Positions 55,999 through 64,000 of a stretch of DNA of 64,000 bases are shown piece after piece; the first letter of the stretch is position 1; every line of letters begins with the position of its first letter. Location of the stretch: assembly GCF_900099915.1 (NCBI RefSeq), contig NZ_FNDB01000006.1, positions 111,861 to 175,860 on the forward strand, written 5' to 3'. Source of the stretch: Flavobacterium omnivorum (lineage in GTDB: Bacteria; Bacteroidota; Bacteroidia; Flavobacteriales; Flavobacteriaceae). The notes beneath the pieces were generated by a model. It did no database searches. It worked only from the letters and a program-made list of their open reading frames with translations, and was not told where the DNA came from. Position numbers and translations under genes: made by a program.

Positions 55999-56850
55999 AT
56001 GGAAAAATTCACATTGGAACAACGATTTCAAATCAGCGGTATTGGAGCTGCATCGGGACTGATTTACAAAGACAATTCACTTCTGATTATCGGTGACAAC
56101 AGCAGCTATCTTTACGAATATGAGATGGATTCTCGAAATTTAAAGCGCCATCCACTTCTGGAAAATCCATCCGAAAACATTCTTAAAAAGGAAAAACCAG
56201 ATTTTGAAGCCATTACGACTTTTGGCGAAAGCATTTACGTTTTTGGTTCGGGTTCAACCCAAAAAAGAAACAAAATGGTACAAATTAATGCAGCTGATAA
56301 AAAAATAGTAGCTACAAATGATCTTACAGATCTGTATGCAATTCTACAAAATTCTGCAGAAATAAAACCCGAAGATTTTAATATTGAAGGCGCAATTTAC
56401 AATGGCAAAAGTTGGTATTTATTCAACCGTGGGAATGGAAGTTCTACTAAAAATGTTCTTTTAGAAGTACAAGGAGAACTACTGACCAAGCAAATTACTG
56501 TTCTATCTTACGCCTATCAACTGCCAAGAATAAAGGGAGTTCACAGCAGTTTCACTGATGGAATTCTAGTAGAAAGCACCATTTATTTTTTGGCCACAGC
56601 CGAAGATACGACATCTACTTACGAAGATGGTGACGTATTAGGAAGCCTTATTGGAAGCATTGATCTGAAAACCATGAAAATTAATTTTACAAAAAAAATC
56701 AGTGATAGCCATAAGTTCGAAGGCCTAACATTATATGAGCACTCAAAAGAAAAAATTGAATTCTTATTGTGTGAAGATAAAGATACCGATACTTTGGAAA
56801 CGGACATTTACAAACTAAGTCTCGACTTGGACTCCGATAAAATCATTTAA
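55999..56850 (+). CDS. Uncharacterised beta-propeller-like protein (DUF6929-like)
   Basis: 283 residues with repeated strands (LIYKDNSLLIIGDNSSYLYEYEM, FEAITTFGESIYVFGSGS, IEGAIYNGKSWYLFNRGN, EGLTLYEHSKEKIEFLLCEDKD). No signal peptide or catalytic motif. It resembles the DUF6929 group, which has no assigned function. Divergent from ppk2 with a ~137-bp gap. Confidence 0.78.
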   Translation: MEKFTLEQRFQISGIGAASGLIYKDNSLLIIGDNSSYLYEYEMDSRNLKRHPLLENPSENILKKEKPDFEAITTFGESIYVFGSGSTQKRNKMVQINAADKKIVATNDLTDLYAILQNSAEIKPEDFNIEGAIYNGKSWYLFNRGNGSSTKNVLLEVQGELLTKQITVLSYAYQLPRIKGVHSSFTDGILVESTIYFLATAEDTTSTYEDGDVLGSLIGSIDLKTMKINFTKKISDSHKFEGLTLYEHSKEKIEFLLCEDKDTDTLETDIYKLSLDLDSDKII

Positions 56851-56928
56851 ACAAGGCTGAAAAATTGCGCTCCCTTGTAACAATTGTTCCATAACTGAGA
56901 CTACTAATTAAAAACAAAAACACGACCC

Positions 56929-58797
56929 ATGAAAAGAATATTTTTTGCATTAGTATTTGCTTCCGTTTTTTGGAGCTGCAAAACTGCCGGAACAGGGAAC
57001 ACGATGTCAAAACCTGCTACGGAAAAAGTGGCTGTTGCTATCGATTTAAACAATGTTAAAGAGGATAAGGTTATGGTTGTCGTTACGTCCCCAAAAATAA
57101 GCCTGGATGAAGTAACCTACAGCATTCCTAAAATTGTTCCTGGAACTTACTCTATTGATGATTATGGGAAATACATTGAAGATTTCAAAGCATTTGACAG
57201 CAAAGGCACCTTACTTTCAACGACCAAAACAGATGAGAATACCTGGAACATCAAAAATGCGAAAACATTAGCAAAAATCACCTACCTGGTAAACGATACT
57301 TTTGACACTGAAAAAGGAAGTGGTTTTGGCAATACTGATATTTTTTCACCAGCTGGGACAAATATTGATGCAGCTAAAAATTTCATGCTTAACATGCATG
57401 GTTTTGTAGGCTATTTTCAAGATAAAAAAGACCTTCCGTACACCGTAAGTATTTCACATCCGGAAACACTTTGGGGAGCTACATCAATGACGGACATGGA
57501 TGCAAGCACTACAAATGATTTATTTACTACAGCCCGTTACGCGGAATTGGTCGAAAATCCAATTATGTATGCTAAACCGGACTACACTACTTTTACGGTG
57601 GATGGTATGGAAATCTTAATTGGTGTGTATTCCCCATCTGGAAAAGTAACTGCCGAAAGCATAACTCCAGAAATGAAAACGATGATGACGGCTCAGAAAA
57701 CGTTTTTAGGAAAAATCAATGCTACAAAAAAATACAGTGTTTTATTGTATTTATCAAGCCTGACGCCTACTGACGCTAAAGGATTTGGAGCTTTAGAGCA
57801 CCCAACGGCAACTACCGTAGTTTTACCGGAAATGATGCCTAAAGCAGAGTTGGTAAAATCAATGCAAGATGTAGTTTCGCATGAATTTTTTCATATTGTA
57901 ACTCCATTGTCGATTCATTCTAAAGAAATTCATTATTTTGATTACAACACACCAAAAATGTCACAACATTTATGGATGTATGAAGGAGTTACGGAGTATT
58001 TCGCTAATCTTTTTCAAATCAATCAAGGATTAATTTCCGAGGAAGAGTTTTACACTCGCATGTCAGAAAAAATTGAGCATGCAAATGCGATGAATGATAC
58101 CATGCCCTTCACAACCATGAGTGCTAATGTTTTGACAGAACCTTATAAAGAGCAGTACTTGAACGTTTATGAAAAAGGAGCGCTTATAGGAATGTGCCTA
58201 GATATCATCATTAGAGAAAAAAGTAACGGTCAAAGAGGAATTCTTGATTTAATGCAAAAGTTATCTACTGAATATGGTGCTGCTAAACCCTTTAATGATG
58301 AGGAGCTTTTCGCCAAAATCACATCATTAACCTATCCTGAAGTGGGCACTTTTTTAACAACTTATGTTTCTGGAGCTACTCCCATTCCTTATGAAACCTA
58401 CCTCTCCAAAGTAGGAGTTACAAAATCTTTGAAGCAAGTCCCTGGAAATGTATTCCTAAAAGGACAATCTCCTTACATTACAGTAGACCAAAAAACAAAA
58501 GAAATTATCGTGATTCCAGCAATCGAATTAAACGATTTTTATAAAAATTTAGCGATAAAAGGCGGTGACATTTTAGTGTCCATCAATGACCAATCATACT
58601 CCTTGGATAACATTTACGAAATGATAACTATCAGCCAAACTTGGAAAGAAAATGACGCGATCTCAATTAAAATAAAACGAGACGGTAAAGAACAAGTGAT
58701 CAAAGGCAAAGTAAAACTTCCTTACGAAGAGAAAGAAGGACTAAATGCTACTGATACAACAAAAACGACCTTAAAAGAGGCTTGGCTTAAAGCATAA
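56929..58797 (+). CDS. M61-family metallopeptidase, lipoprotein
   Basis: 622 residues; MKRIFFALVFASVFWSC marks a lipoprotein. N-terminal beta domain, then catalytic zinc motif HEFFH (318-322) with EGVTEYF (352-358) downstream, and a C-terminal PDZ domain (~500-600, LAIKGGDILVSINDQSYSL). M61 enzymes include glycyl aminopeptidases. Surface or periplasmic peptide processing is inferred. Has its own terminator. Confidence 0.93.
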   Translation: MKRIFFALVFASVFWSCKTAGTGNTMSKPATEKVAVAIDLNNVKEDKVMVVVTSPKISLDEVTYSIPKIVPGTYSIDDYGKYIEDFKAFDSKGTLLSTTKTDENTWNIKNAKTLAKITYLVNDTFDTEKGSGFGNTDIFSPAGTNIDAAKNFMLNMHGFVGYFQDKKDLPYTVSISHPETLWGATSMTDMDASTTNDLFTTARYAELVENPIMYAKPDYTTFTVDGMEILIGVYSPSGKVTAESITPEMKTMMTAQKTFLGKINATKKYSVLLYLSSLTPTDAKGFGALEHPTATTVVLPEMMPKAELVKSMQDVVSHEFFHIVTPLSIHSKEIHYFDYNTPKMSQHLWMYEGVTEYFANLFQINQGLISEEEFYTRMSEKIEHANAMNDTMPFTTMSANVLTEPYKEQYLNVYEKGALIGMCLDIIIREKSNGQRGILDLMQKLSTEYGAAKPFNDEELFAKITSLTYPEVGTFLTTYVSGATPIPYETYLSKVGVTKSLKQVPGNVFLKGQSPYITVDQKTKEIIVIPAIELNDFYKNLAIKGGDILVSINDQSYSLDNIYEMITISQTWKENDAISIKIKRDGKEQVIKGKVKLPYEEKEGLNATDTTKTTLKEAWLKA

Positions 58798-58815
58798 CCC
58801 AAAATATAAATTGAG

Positions 58816-58850
58816 AAATCCCAATGCAGCAATAGATTGGGATTTTTTTT
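58816..58850 (+). terminator. Terminator after the M61 peptidase
   Basis: Stem AAATCCCAAT with ATTGGGATTT (58816-58825 and 58836-58845) followed by a run of T. Confidence 0.85.
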
Positions 58851-59014
58851 GTGAAATTTGGAACCATATCTAAATTCTTTCCAACAATTTTCTTTATTTT
58901 GCGGCCAAATCTAAACACTATTAAAATCGGCATGATTTAATTCAAAAGCTCCGGCACAAATCATAAAAGAATTACGAAGTCATGCTCCAAAAAAAAATCA
59001 AATTTTACTTTCCC

Positions 59015-59725
59015 ATGAAAAAATCAATTATTGCATTCGTTGCACTTTTATTATTATCTGCTTGTAACAAAAACGAATCTAAAGGCAACGTACATATTAC
59101 TGGAAATATTAAAGGATTAAAAAAAGGAACGTTGTATATTCAACGAATTGTAGATACAGCATTGATCGCTATCGACACCATCAATATCGACGGAAAGGCT
59201 ACCTTTGAAAGTAATCTAGATTTAGATTCTCCTGAAATGCTTTATTTATTTCTAGATCGTGGTGTGAGTAATTCTCTAGACAATAATCTTTCATTCTTTG
59301 CTGAACCAGGAAACATAACTATTGAAACTAGCTTGGACCACTATTTGTCAGACGCAAAAATTACAGGTTCAAAAAACAATGAGATATTTGAAGAATATAA
59401 AAAAATTAACATGCGTTTCACTGATGAAAACTTAACGCTAATTGAGAAAAAATTTAATGCCATCAAAAATCAAAACTTAAAAGCAGTTGACAGCATCAGT
59501 GCCAAACAAGATTCAAACATAAAAAGGAAATATTTATTTGCTACTAACTTCGCCTTAAACAATAGAGACTTTGAAGTTTCCCCCTATATCGCTTTATCTG
59601 AAATTTACGATATTAATGTAAAGTATTTAGACACCATTCAAAAAGCAATGTCGCCAAAAGTGGCAAAATCTCTATACGGTAAAAAACTGACAGAGTACGT
59701 AACTAGCGTAAAAAATCAAAAATAG
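59015..59725 (+). CDS. DUF4369-domain lipoprotein
   Basis: 236 residues from ATG at 59015 (MKKSIIAFVALLLLSAC lipoprotein signal); an 11-codon upstream extension from 58982 is unlikely. The DUF4369 beta domain (NVHITGNIKGLKKGTLYIQRIVDT) is found at the N-terminus of thiol-disulfide lipoproteins in this phylum, but no thioredoxin CxxC follows here. Function unknown. Confidence 0.85.
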   Translation: MKKSIIAFVALLLLSACNKNESKGNVHITGNIKGLKKGTLYIQRIVDTALIAIDTINIDGKATFESNLDLDSPEMLYLFLDRGVSNSLDNNLSFFAEPGNITIETSLDHYLSDAKITGSKNNEIFEEYKKINMRFTDENLTLIEKKFNAIKNQNLKAVDSISAKQDSNIKRKYLFATNFALNNRDFEVSPYIALSEIYDINVKYLDTIQKAMSPKVAKSLYGKKLTEYVTSVKNQK

Positions 59726-59750
59726 ATTCATTTCTTTTTTAGAAAGTATA

Positions 59751-59786
59751 AAAAACCATCTTGTCATTGGCAAGATGGTTTTTTGT
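59751..59786 (+). terminator. Terminator after the DUF4369 gene
   Basis: Stem AACCATCTTG with CAAGATGGTT and a T-run (59754-59784). Confidence 0.88.
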
Positions 59787-59859
59787 TTCAACAAATACGA
59801 GGAGCTAGCGCTATTGTATTCAAAGCATCAAGCCGAAAGGCCACCATACGTCCTATTAT

Positions 59860-60324
59860 TTAAGCGTTGTTATAGGCAATTCCAGTTAACATCATTCCCA
59901 CAAGCATTATAAAGTAGATAGAAAAGACAACTAATGTCATAATTCCAATGTACTTGTAATGTGATTTTAAATATCCTAAAGAAATAGTCAAAGTTTCGGA
60001 ATCATTAGTTTTGATTGCTGCTTTAGCCTTCACTGCAAATTTATTTAAATAATAGACTGGAAAGAAATAGAGAACAGCTATAAATAGGTAGACAAAAGCC
60101 ATTATAATGCCAAAGGACGAACCCATCATTCCCATAGCAGGGTTCATTTTCCCCATAGCAGAAAATAGTGTTCCCGCGAATAAAGCAGCTAAAATAATAA
60201 AACCAATTCCTATGTACCCTAGAATGGATAAAAAATAGGCCCATTTTGCTGTTTCCTTTAAAAAGTCTTTCGCAGACCCATTAAGTTTCATTTCGAAAGT
60301 TTCGATTACTGAATGCTCTTCCAT
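59860..60324 (-). CDS. DUF5362-family membrane protein
   Basis: 154 residues with four predicted membrane segments (~29-52, 69-92 and two near the end), starting MEEHSVIETFEMKLNGSAKDFLKETAKWAYFLSIL. Found in many flavobacteria as DUF5362; function unknown. Starts ~130 bp from the tRNA-Thr 3' end. Confidence 0.78.
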   Translation of the reverse strand: MEEHSVIETFEMKLNGSAKDFLKETAKWAYFLSILGYIGIGFIILAALFAGTLFSAMGKMNPAMGMMGSSFGIIMAFVYLFIAVLYFFPVYYLNKFAVKAKAAIKTNDSETLTISLGYLKSHYKYIGIMTLVVFSIYFIMLVGMMLTGIAYNNA

Positions 60325-60413
60325 ACTTATTTTACGTTTAGGTTAGATTTCAAATTTAACAAAATAATTATGACATTACATAAAAATGAAATTAAATTGT
60401 TATTTAGCCTAAA

Positions 60414-60448
60414 ACAAAAAACCACCTAACAAAAGTTAGGTGGTTTTA
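60414..60448 (-). terminator. Terminator of tRNA-Thr
   Basis: Stem AACCACCTAAC with GTTAGGTGGTT (60420-60445), loop AAAA, U-run in the minus direction, just after the tRNA. Confidence 0.85.
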
Positions 60449-60454
60449 TTAAAG

Positions 60455-60528
60455 AGCCGGCGGAGGGACTCGAACCCACGACCTGCTGATTACAAATCAG
60501 CTGCTCTAGCCAACTGAGCTACGCTGGC
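60455..60528 (-). tRNA. tRNA-Thr (anticodon TGT)
   Basis: 74 nt on the minus strand. Acceptor GCCAGCG pairs CGCCGGC with one A-C mismatch; D-loop AGCTCAGTTGGC; anticodon stem GCTGA/TCAGC around TTTGTAA gives anticodon TGT, which reads ACA. The T-arm GGTTCGAGTCC is intact; CCA is not encoded. Confidence 0.95.
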
Positions 60529-60543
60529 GACTCATTACGGGTG

Positions 60544-60574
60544 CAAATATAAGTCTGAATTTCTATTTTCCAAA
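60544..60574 (-). promoter_or_regulatory. Promoter of tRNA-Thr
   Basis: Minus-strand TTTG (60574-60571), 19-bp spacer, TATATTTG (60551-60544). Textbook Bacteroidota promoter starting about 10 nt before the tRNA. Confidence 0.8.
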
Positions 60575-60606
60575 ACAAATTCAAACTTTTTTTGCGTTTT
60601 TTTTAA

Positions 60607-60873
60607 CTACAATTCGTTGATTTTGGCAATCAATTGATTAGCAGTTTGTTCCAATTCAACATTGATTTGTTTGAAGTGTGCTTTTTTATCTTCTACATTT
60701 TTTGCATTCACTTTTGTGATCAAAGCGTCAAAAGCAGCGATAGCTTCATCGATTAAACCATTTGTTTCAGTTGTTGGTTTTCCTGTAGTAGAAATTTCGA
60801 ACAAGTAAACTGCTTCAATAATATCTCCTAAAACGTAGTTGATGTCTTTTTTTAAATTCTTAATGTTTGCCAT
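60607..60873 (-). CDS. Small helical conserved protein
   Basis: 88 residues (MANIKNLKKDINYVLGDIIEAVYLFE...QTANQLIAKINEL), mostly helical and mixed charge. I recognise it as a common flavobacterial hypothetical but no function is known. A -7 box TACTTTTG (60919-60912) lies upstream. Confidence 0.8.
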   Translation of the reverse strand: MANIKNLKKDINYVLGDIIEAVYLFEISTTGKPTTETNGLIDEAIAAFDALITKVNAKNVEDKKAHFKQINVELEQTANQLIAKINEL

Positions 60874-61369
60874 TTTTATTTTTTTAAAATTTGAATTTTA
60901 ATTTGCGTATGCAAAAGTACACATAATCTTTCTATTACCGACTATGAAATGTAAATTTCTAAAATCGAAGCTTTTCCCTTGAGAATGAATATATTCCTCC
61001 CTTAAAAATCAAAATAGGACTCCGTTTGCATTAGTTTCCTGTTTAGTTCCCACATTCCATTTCTAAGCCATTATAAAACATGTCTCCCTTTCACTATTTA
61101 ATCGCTCGCAATACTCCCTGCAGTAACATGAAATCAAGACGAACCTAGGAGACGTTAATCTGAATGTATTAATGAACTAACGATATTTCCAGAATATTTG
61201 TTTTGTTTTATAACTTAAAACAATCATTTTGAAGAGGAAATATATAGTTAATTCTCCTCTACTTTAAAAAACATCCATTTTTCAAATACTACTAATAAAT
61301 CCGTCTTATATTTTGGAAATAAATCGAATCAAAAAACCATTGATCCATAACTGTCTTTAGTAATAGATC
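60874..61369. other. 496-bp intergenic region, no gene seen
   Basis: Apart from the -7 box of the small gene at 60912-60919 and a weak GAGGA/TCCTC pair near 61233-61258, I see neither gene, RNA nor repeat. Slightly less AT-rich than usual spacers at 61100-61150. Confidence 0.4.
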
Positions 61370-61828
61370 TTACACCACTAATTTTTTGATTGCTTGTAGT
61401 GCTTTAGGAATGTGTTTTGCAGCCAGCATACTATCAAAAATCATTTGTATAATTCCATTTTTATCGGTAACATAGGTTACTCTTCCTGGAAGCAAACCAA
61501 ACATACCAGTAGGAACTCCAAACAACTTTCTAATTTTTTTATCATAATCTGACAAAAGAATAAAGGGCAACTTGTATTGCTTAGTAAACTTTAGATGTGA
61601 TGCTACGCTATCACTACTAATTCCTATAACGTCAGCACCCAAATCTTTAAAATCTTCATATTGATCTCTAAAACTGCAGGCTTGTGTAGTACAACCCGGT
61701 GTGTTGTCTTTTGGATAAAAATAAATAACTAAGGGCTTTTGTCCCACAACGTTCTGACTGTCAAAATCAATTCCGTCTGCATCTTTTGCTGTAAATTTAG
61801 GGATTTTGTCCCCTACTTTTAGTTCCAT
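61370..61828 (-). CDS. bcp: Thioredoxin-dependent thiol peroxidase (BCP/PrxQ)
   Basis: 152 residues with GCTTQACSFRDQY, where the peroxidatic cysteine is followed by the resolving cysteine five residues later, as in PrxQ. Reduces peroxides. The ATG overlaps the queD stop (TAATG), so it ends the idi-queD-bcp operon. Confidence 0.95.
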   Translation of the reverse strand: MELKVGDKIPKFTAKDADGIDFDSQNVVGQKPLVIYFYPKDNTPGCTTQACSFRDQYEDFKDLGADVIGISSDSVASHLKFTKQYKLPFILLSDYDKKIRKLFGVPTGMFGLLPGRVTYVTDKNGIIQMIFDSMLAAKHIPKALQAIKKLVV

Positions 61829-62238
61829 TATTCTCCTTTATAGGTTACAAAATTTCGAGGTGTTTCGTATAGAACTACTTCTAATTCAAATTCTGACTTT
61901 ATTCTTTTTCTGATTTTGTTCCAAATCACAACTACTATATTTTCAGCTGTTGGATTTAAATCTTGAAATTCAGCAACATCTAAATTTAGATTTTTGTGAT
62001 CGAATTGATTCTCAACATCCTCTTTGATTATATCACTTAAAAACTTCACATCCATAACATAGCCGGTTTCAGGATCAATCTCTCCCGTCACGCTGACTAT
62101 CAGTTCATAATTATGTCCGTGGAAATTAGGATTATTGCACTTTCCAAAAATCGCATCGTTTTGTTCAAAACTCCAATCTTTTCTGTGCAATCGGTGTGCC
62201 GCATTAAAATGGGCTTTTCGCGAAATGGTAACTTTCAT
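61828..62238 (-). CDS. queD: 6-carboxy-tetrahydropterin synthase (QueD type)
   Basis: 136 residues from ATG at 62238 (MKVTISRKAHFNAAHRL); the frame is open 51 codons further up but that overlaps idi and is not family-like. Zinc histidines in FNAAHRL and NFHGHNYEL and the catalytic cysteine in FGKCNNPNF are seen. Converts dihydroneopterin triphosphate in preQ0/queuosine synthesis. No other queuosine genes are nearby. Confidence 0.93.
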   Translation of the reverse strand: MKVTISRKAHFNAAHRLHRKDWSFEQNDAIFGKCNNPNFHGHNYELIVSVTGEIDPETGYVMDVKFLSDIIKEDVENQFDHKNLNLDVAEFQDLNPTAENIVVVIWNKIRKRIKSEFELEVVLYETPRNFVTYKGE

Positions 62239-62251
62239 ATAGTAGAATAAA

Positions 62252-62812
62252 TTAGGTGTTATGGGTTCCCTCTTCCGAAGAAAGAGGAGTTTTATTTTCT
62301 TCCAAAAAATGATAAAATTCTTCAAAAATGATTTTAAACCAAACAGTATATAGTAAAGGATGAAGCTCCATATCTTTTTTAACTTCCTCAATTTTCATCC
62401 ATTTCCAACTTTCAACTTCCTCTGAATTGATAACGGGCTCCCCATCATAATACCCAATCATCACGTGATCCAGTTCATGTTCTGTCAAGCCATTATCAAA
62501 AGGAGCTTTGTAGATAAAATGAAACAGTTCCTTGAGTTCTGTTTTGAAGCCCATTTCTTCAAACAATCGTCGGCTTCCAGCTTGAATATTTGTTTCTCCC
62601 TCACGCTGATGACTACAACAAGTATTGGTCCACAACAAAGGGGAATGGTATTTTTGACCTGCACGCTGTTGCAGCATGATTTCATTTTTACTATTCAAAA
62701 CAAAGACAGAAAAGGCCCGATGCAACACCGCTTTTTCATGTGCTTCAAGTTTAGGCATCAGCCCTATTTGCTCGTCATTTTTATTAACTAGGATTACATT
62801 TTCTTCTATCAT
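62252..62812 (-). CDS. idi: Isopentenyl-diphosphate delta-isomerase, type I
   Basis: 186 residues, Nudix fold. The active-site cysteine is in WTNTCCSHQREGE, the Nudix-type metal site in RRLFEEMGF and the catalytic glutamate in EVESWKWM. Interconverts IPP and DMAPP. A TATTTTTG box (62837-62830) lies 18 bp upstream. 13 bp from queD. Confidence 0.95.
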   Translation of the reverse strand: MIEENVILVNKNDEQIGLMPKLEAHEKAVLHRAFSVFVLNSKNEIMLQQRAGQKYHSPLLWTNTCCSHQREGETNIQAGSRRLFEEMGFKTELKELFHFIYKAPFDNGLTEHELDHVMIGYYDGEPVINSEEVESWKWMKIEEVKKDMELHPLLYTVWFKIIFEEFYHFLEENKTPLSSEEGTHNT

Positions 62813-62978
62813 AGTGGTGAATTTCAGGTCAAAAATACAAAAAAGATAAATAGGGATAAGGGCTTTAACGTTCTCTTTCGATTTGTTGAAGTGGAATTAT
62901 TAAAAGAATATCTAAATAAAATGATGCTAAACCTTTCAAAATTCTGTTGTATTTTTATAAATATTTATCAATAACACT

Positions 62979-63440
62979 ATGCATCCTATAACCATCCGAA
63001 AAGCACGCTCTGCCGACTTACAAAAACTTCTTGTCTTTGAACAAGGAATTATTACTGCCGAACGCTCTTACGAACCCACTTTAAAAGAAGATCCCATTCA
63101 TTATTATGATCTCGAAAAAATGATTACTGCCCCTCATATAGAAGTATTGGTAGCTGAAATAAATACAGAAATTATTGCCTCCGGATACGCTAGATTAGAG
63201 GCTGCAAAACCTTATTTGAATCACGAAACATATGGATATCTTGGATTTATGTTTACGGATCCTAATTACAGAGGAAGGGGAGTAAACGCTTCCATCATCA
63301 AAGCACTTAAATACTGGTGTAACGTGCACGAAGTGTTCGAACTTCGACTAGACGTTTACAGTGACAATGATTCAGCCATTAAAGCGTATGAAAAGGCGGG
63401 ATTCAAAAAACACCTTTTAAATATGAGGATGATTTTATAA
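62979..63440 (+). CDS. GNAT-family N-acetyltransferase
   Basis: 153 residues. Acetyl-CoA-binding motif in YLGFMFTDPNYRGRGVNASIIKALKYW (R/Q-x-x-G-x-G type), and ELRLDVYSDNDSAIKAYEKAGF near the end. Substrate unknown. It stands alone, divergent from idi. Confidence 0.9.
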   Translation: MHPITIRKARSADLQKLLVFEQGIITAERSYEPTLKEDPIHYYDLEKMITAPHIEVLVAEINTEIIASGYARLEAAKPYLNHETYGYLGFMFTDPNYRGRGVNASIIKALKYWCNVHEVFELRLDVYSDNDSAIKAYEKAGFKKHLLNMRMIL

Positions 63441-63657
63441 AGGGTACAATTTTTTTTCTAAATCAAAACCTCTTTTTAGACTGTCAAAATCTATAATCAA
63501 AACTTATTATAGACGTCTGTTCATGGCTACTTGACAGTAGGATACCTATTCATTAGGAACCAATAATTTCAACGCAAAAAACTTTTCTTTTTAACATTTT
63601 TCTCAAAAAGAGTTTAGTTTTCTAAATGCCAAAACTATAAACTATTAATTTATATCA

Positions 63658-63690
63658 TTGTTGTCCGATAAAAATAATCGGAACGTTATT
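63658..63690. other. Possible end of the IS4-like element
   Basis: TTGTCCGATAAAAATAATCGGA (a TCCGAT/ATCGGA palindrome at 63664-63682) has the look of the terminal sequences of Bacteroidota IS4-family elements and sits 120-150 bp past the transposase stop. No matching left end is in the window, so this is tentative. Confidence 0.35.
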
Positions 63691-63806
63691 TTTTCTTTGT
63701 TTTTCAAGGCTTGACGAGGTTTAAACCTAGTTCAGCTTGTTTTTGACTACTTTCCTGAGAATTCGATGTACTAAAAAATATAATTTTTGGTTTCTTCTGT
63801 CGAATT

Positions 63807-64000
63807 TTATCCGGTTGCTAAATAATCATCAAACAAACCCAATTGCCCATCGCTTTTGGTATTTAATTCCCAGTCTTTTTCAGGGCTTTCTAAAAATTTA
63901 GTTAGATGAATATAATTGAATAAATGAATTCTACAAAAACTAACTAAATTGGAAAAAGACCATTGTCTTTTCAAACTTTTCTTTATTACTCCCATCAGAA
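63807..64000 (-). CDS. IS4-like transposase, C-terminal fragment (cut by window edge)
   Basis: Last ~64 residues of a transposase open to the right edge. WSFSNLVSFCRIHLFNYIHLTKFLESPEKDW matches the C-terminal end of Bacteroidota IS4-family transposases as I know them. The catalytic DDE core is outside the window, so intactness cannot be judged. The stop is at 63807-63809. Confidence 0.65.
   Translation of the reverse strand, partial: LMGVIKKSLKRQWSFSNLVSFCRIHLFNYIHLTKFLESPEKDWELNTKSDGQLGLFDDYLATG

Noticed and set aside
60874..61369. Possible non-coding RNA in the large gap
   Set aside because: No promoter-terminator pair or conserved RNA structure could be recognised; only a weak hairpin.
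62239..62391. Upstream extension of queD
   Set aside because: It overlaps idi in another frame and does not resemble the enzyme family.

Overview
This window is chromosomal DNA of a Flavobacterium-like member of the Bacteroidota. It is AT-rich. It carries several copies of the Bacteroidota -7 promoter box (TAnnTTTG), many lipoproteins with short signal peptides ending in SC or GC, a TonB receptor with a CarboxypepD-like N-terminal domain, SecD and SecF apparently fused, and two asparagine synthase B genes. No rRNA, CRISPR array, prophage or complete insertion sequence is visible.

Layout: 0-12.7 kb holds housekeeping genes on the minus strand (secDF 5' end, mdh, gyrB), two asnB paralogues flanking a YtcJ-type amidohydrolase lipoprotein, and a multi-PAS histidine kinase (frameshifted) with a single-domain response regulator. 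12.7-19.1 kb has a Gre-like factor, an outer-membrane barrel, a PhzF isomerase and a 1004-residue TPR protein. 19.4-23.8 kb is a tight plus-strand operon of TonB receptor, alpha/beta hydrolase and glycerophosphodiester phosphodiesterase lipoprotein, probably for scavenging a lipid-derived or phosphodiester substrate.

24.2-33.6 kb is ftsE followed by a surface-polysaccharide island: four glycosyltransferases, an FdtA-like ketoisomerase, an FdtB-like aminotransferase, a FemAB/GNAT-like acyltransferase, a left-handed beta-helix acyltransferase and a Wzx-type flippase. Together they suggest an amino-dideoxysugar-containing glycan. 33.6-43.6 kb has a TRIC-type channel, a TrmH-like methyltransferase, a serine hydrolase, a RelA/SpoT enzyme, a Fur-family regulator, purA, a Nudix hydrolase, an EamA transporter and a 1-Cys peroxiredoxin.

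43.8-50.6 kb holds transporters (MFS Fsr-like, AEC, MATE), meaB, an SPFH protein and small proteins; a 207-bp MITE-like element with a 9-bp target duplication lies upstream of meaB. 50.8-64 kb has a small OMP, an imelysin-like/di-haem peroxidase fusion beside a PhoX-like lipoprotein, a frameshifted PPK2, an M61 peptidase, DUF4369 and DUF5362 proteins, tRNA-Thr(TGT), an idi-queD-bcp operon, a GNAT, and the 3' end of an IS4-like transposase at the right edge.

Most promising for follow-up are the TonB/hydrolase/GDPD operon, the imelysin-peroxidase plus PhoX pair, the MITE-like element, a 182-bp inverted-repeat element between asnB and the amidohydrolase, and the two single-base frameshifts (histidine kinase and PPK2), which may be real mutations or sequencing errors. 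Nothing here is convincingly a wholly new system.
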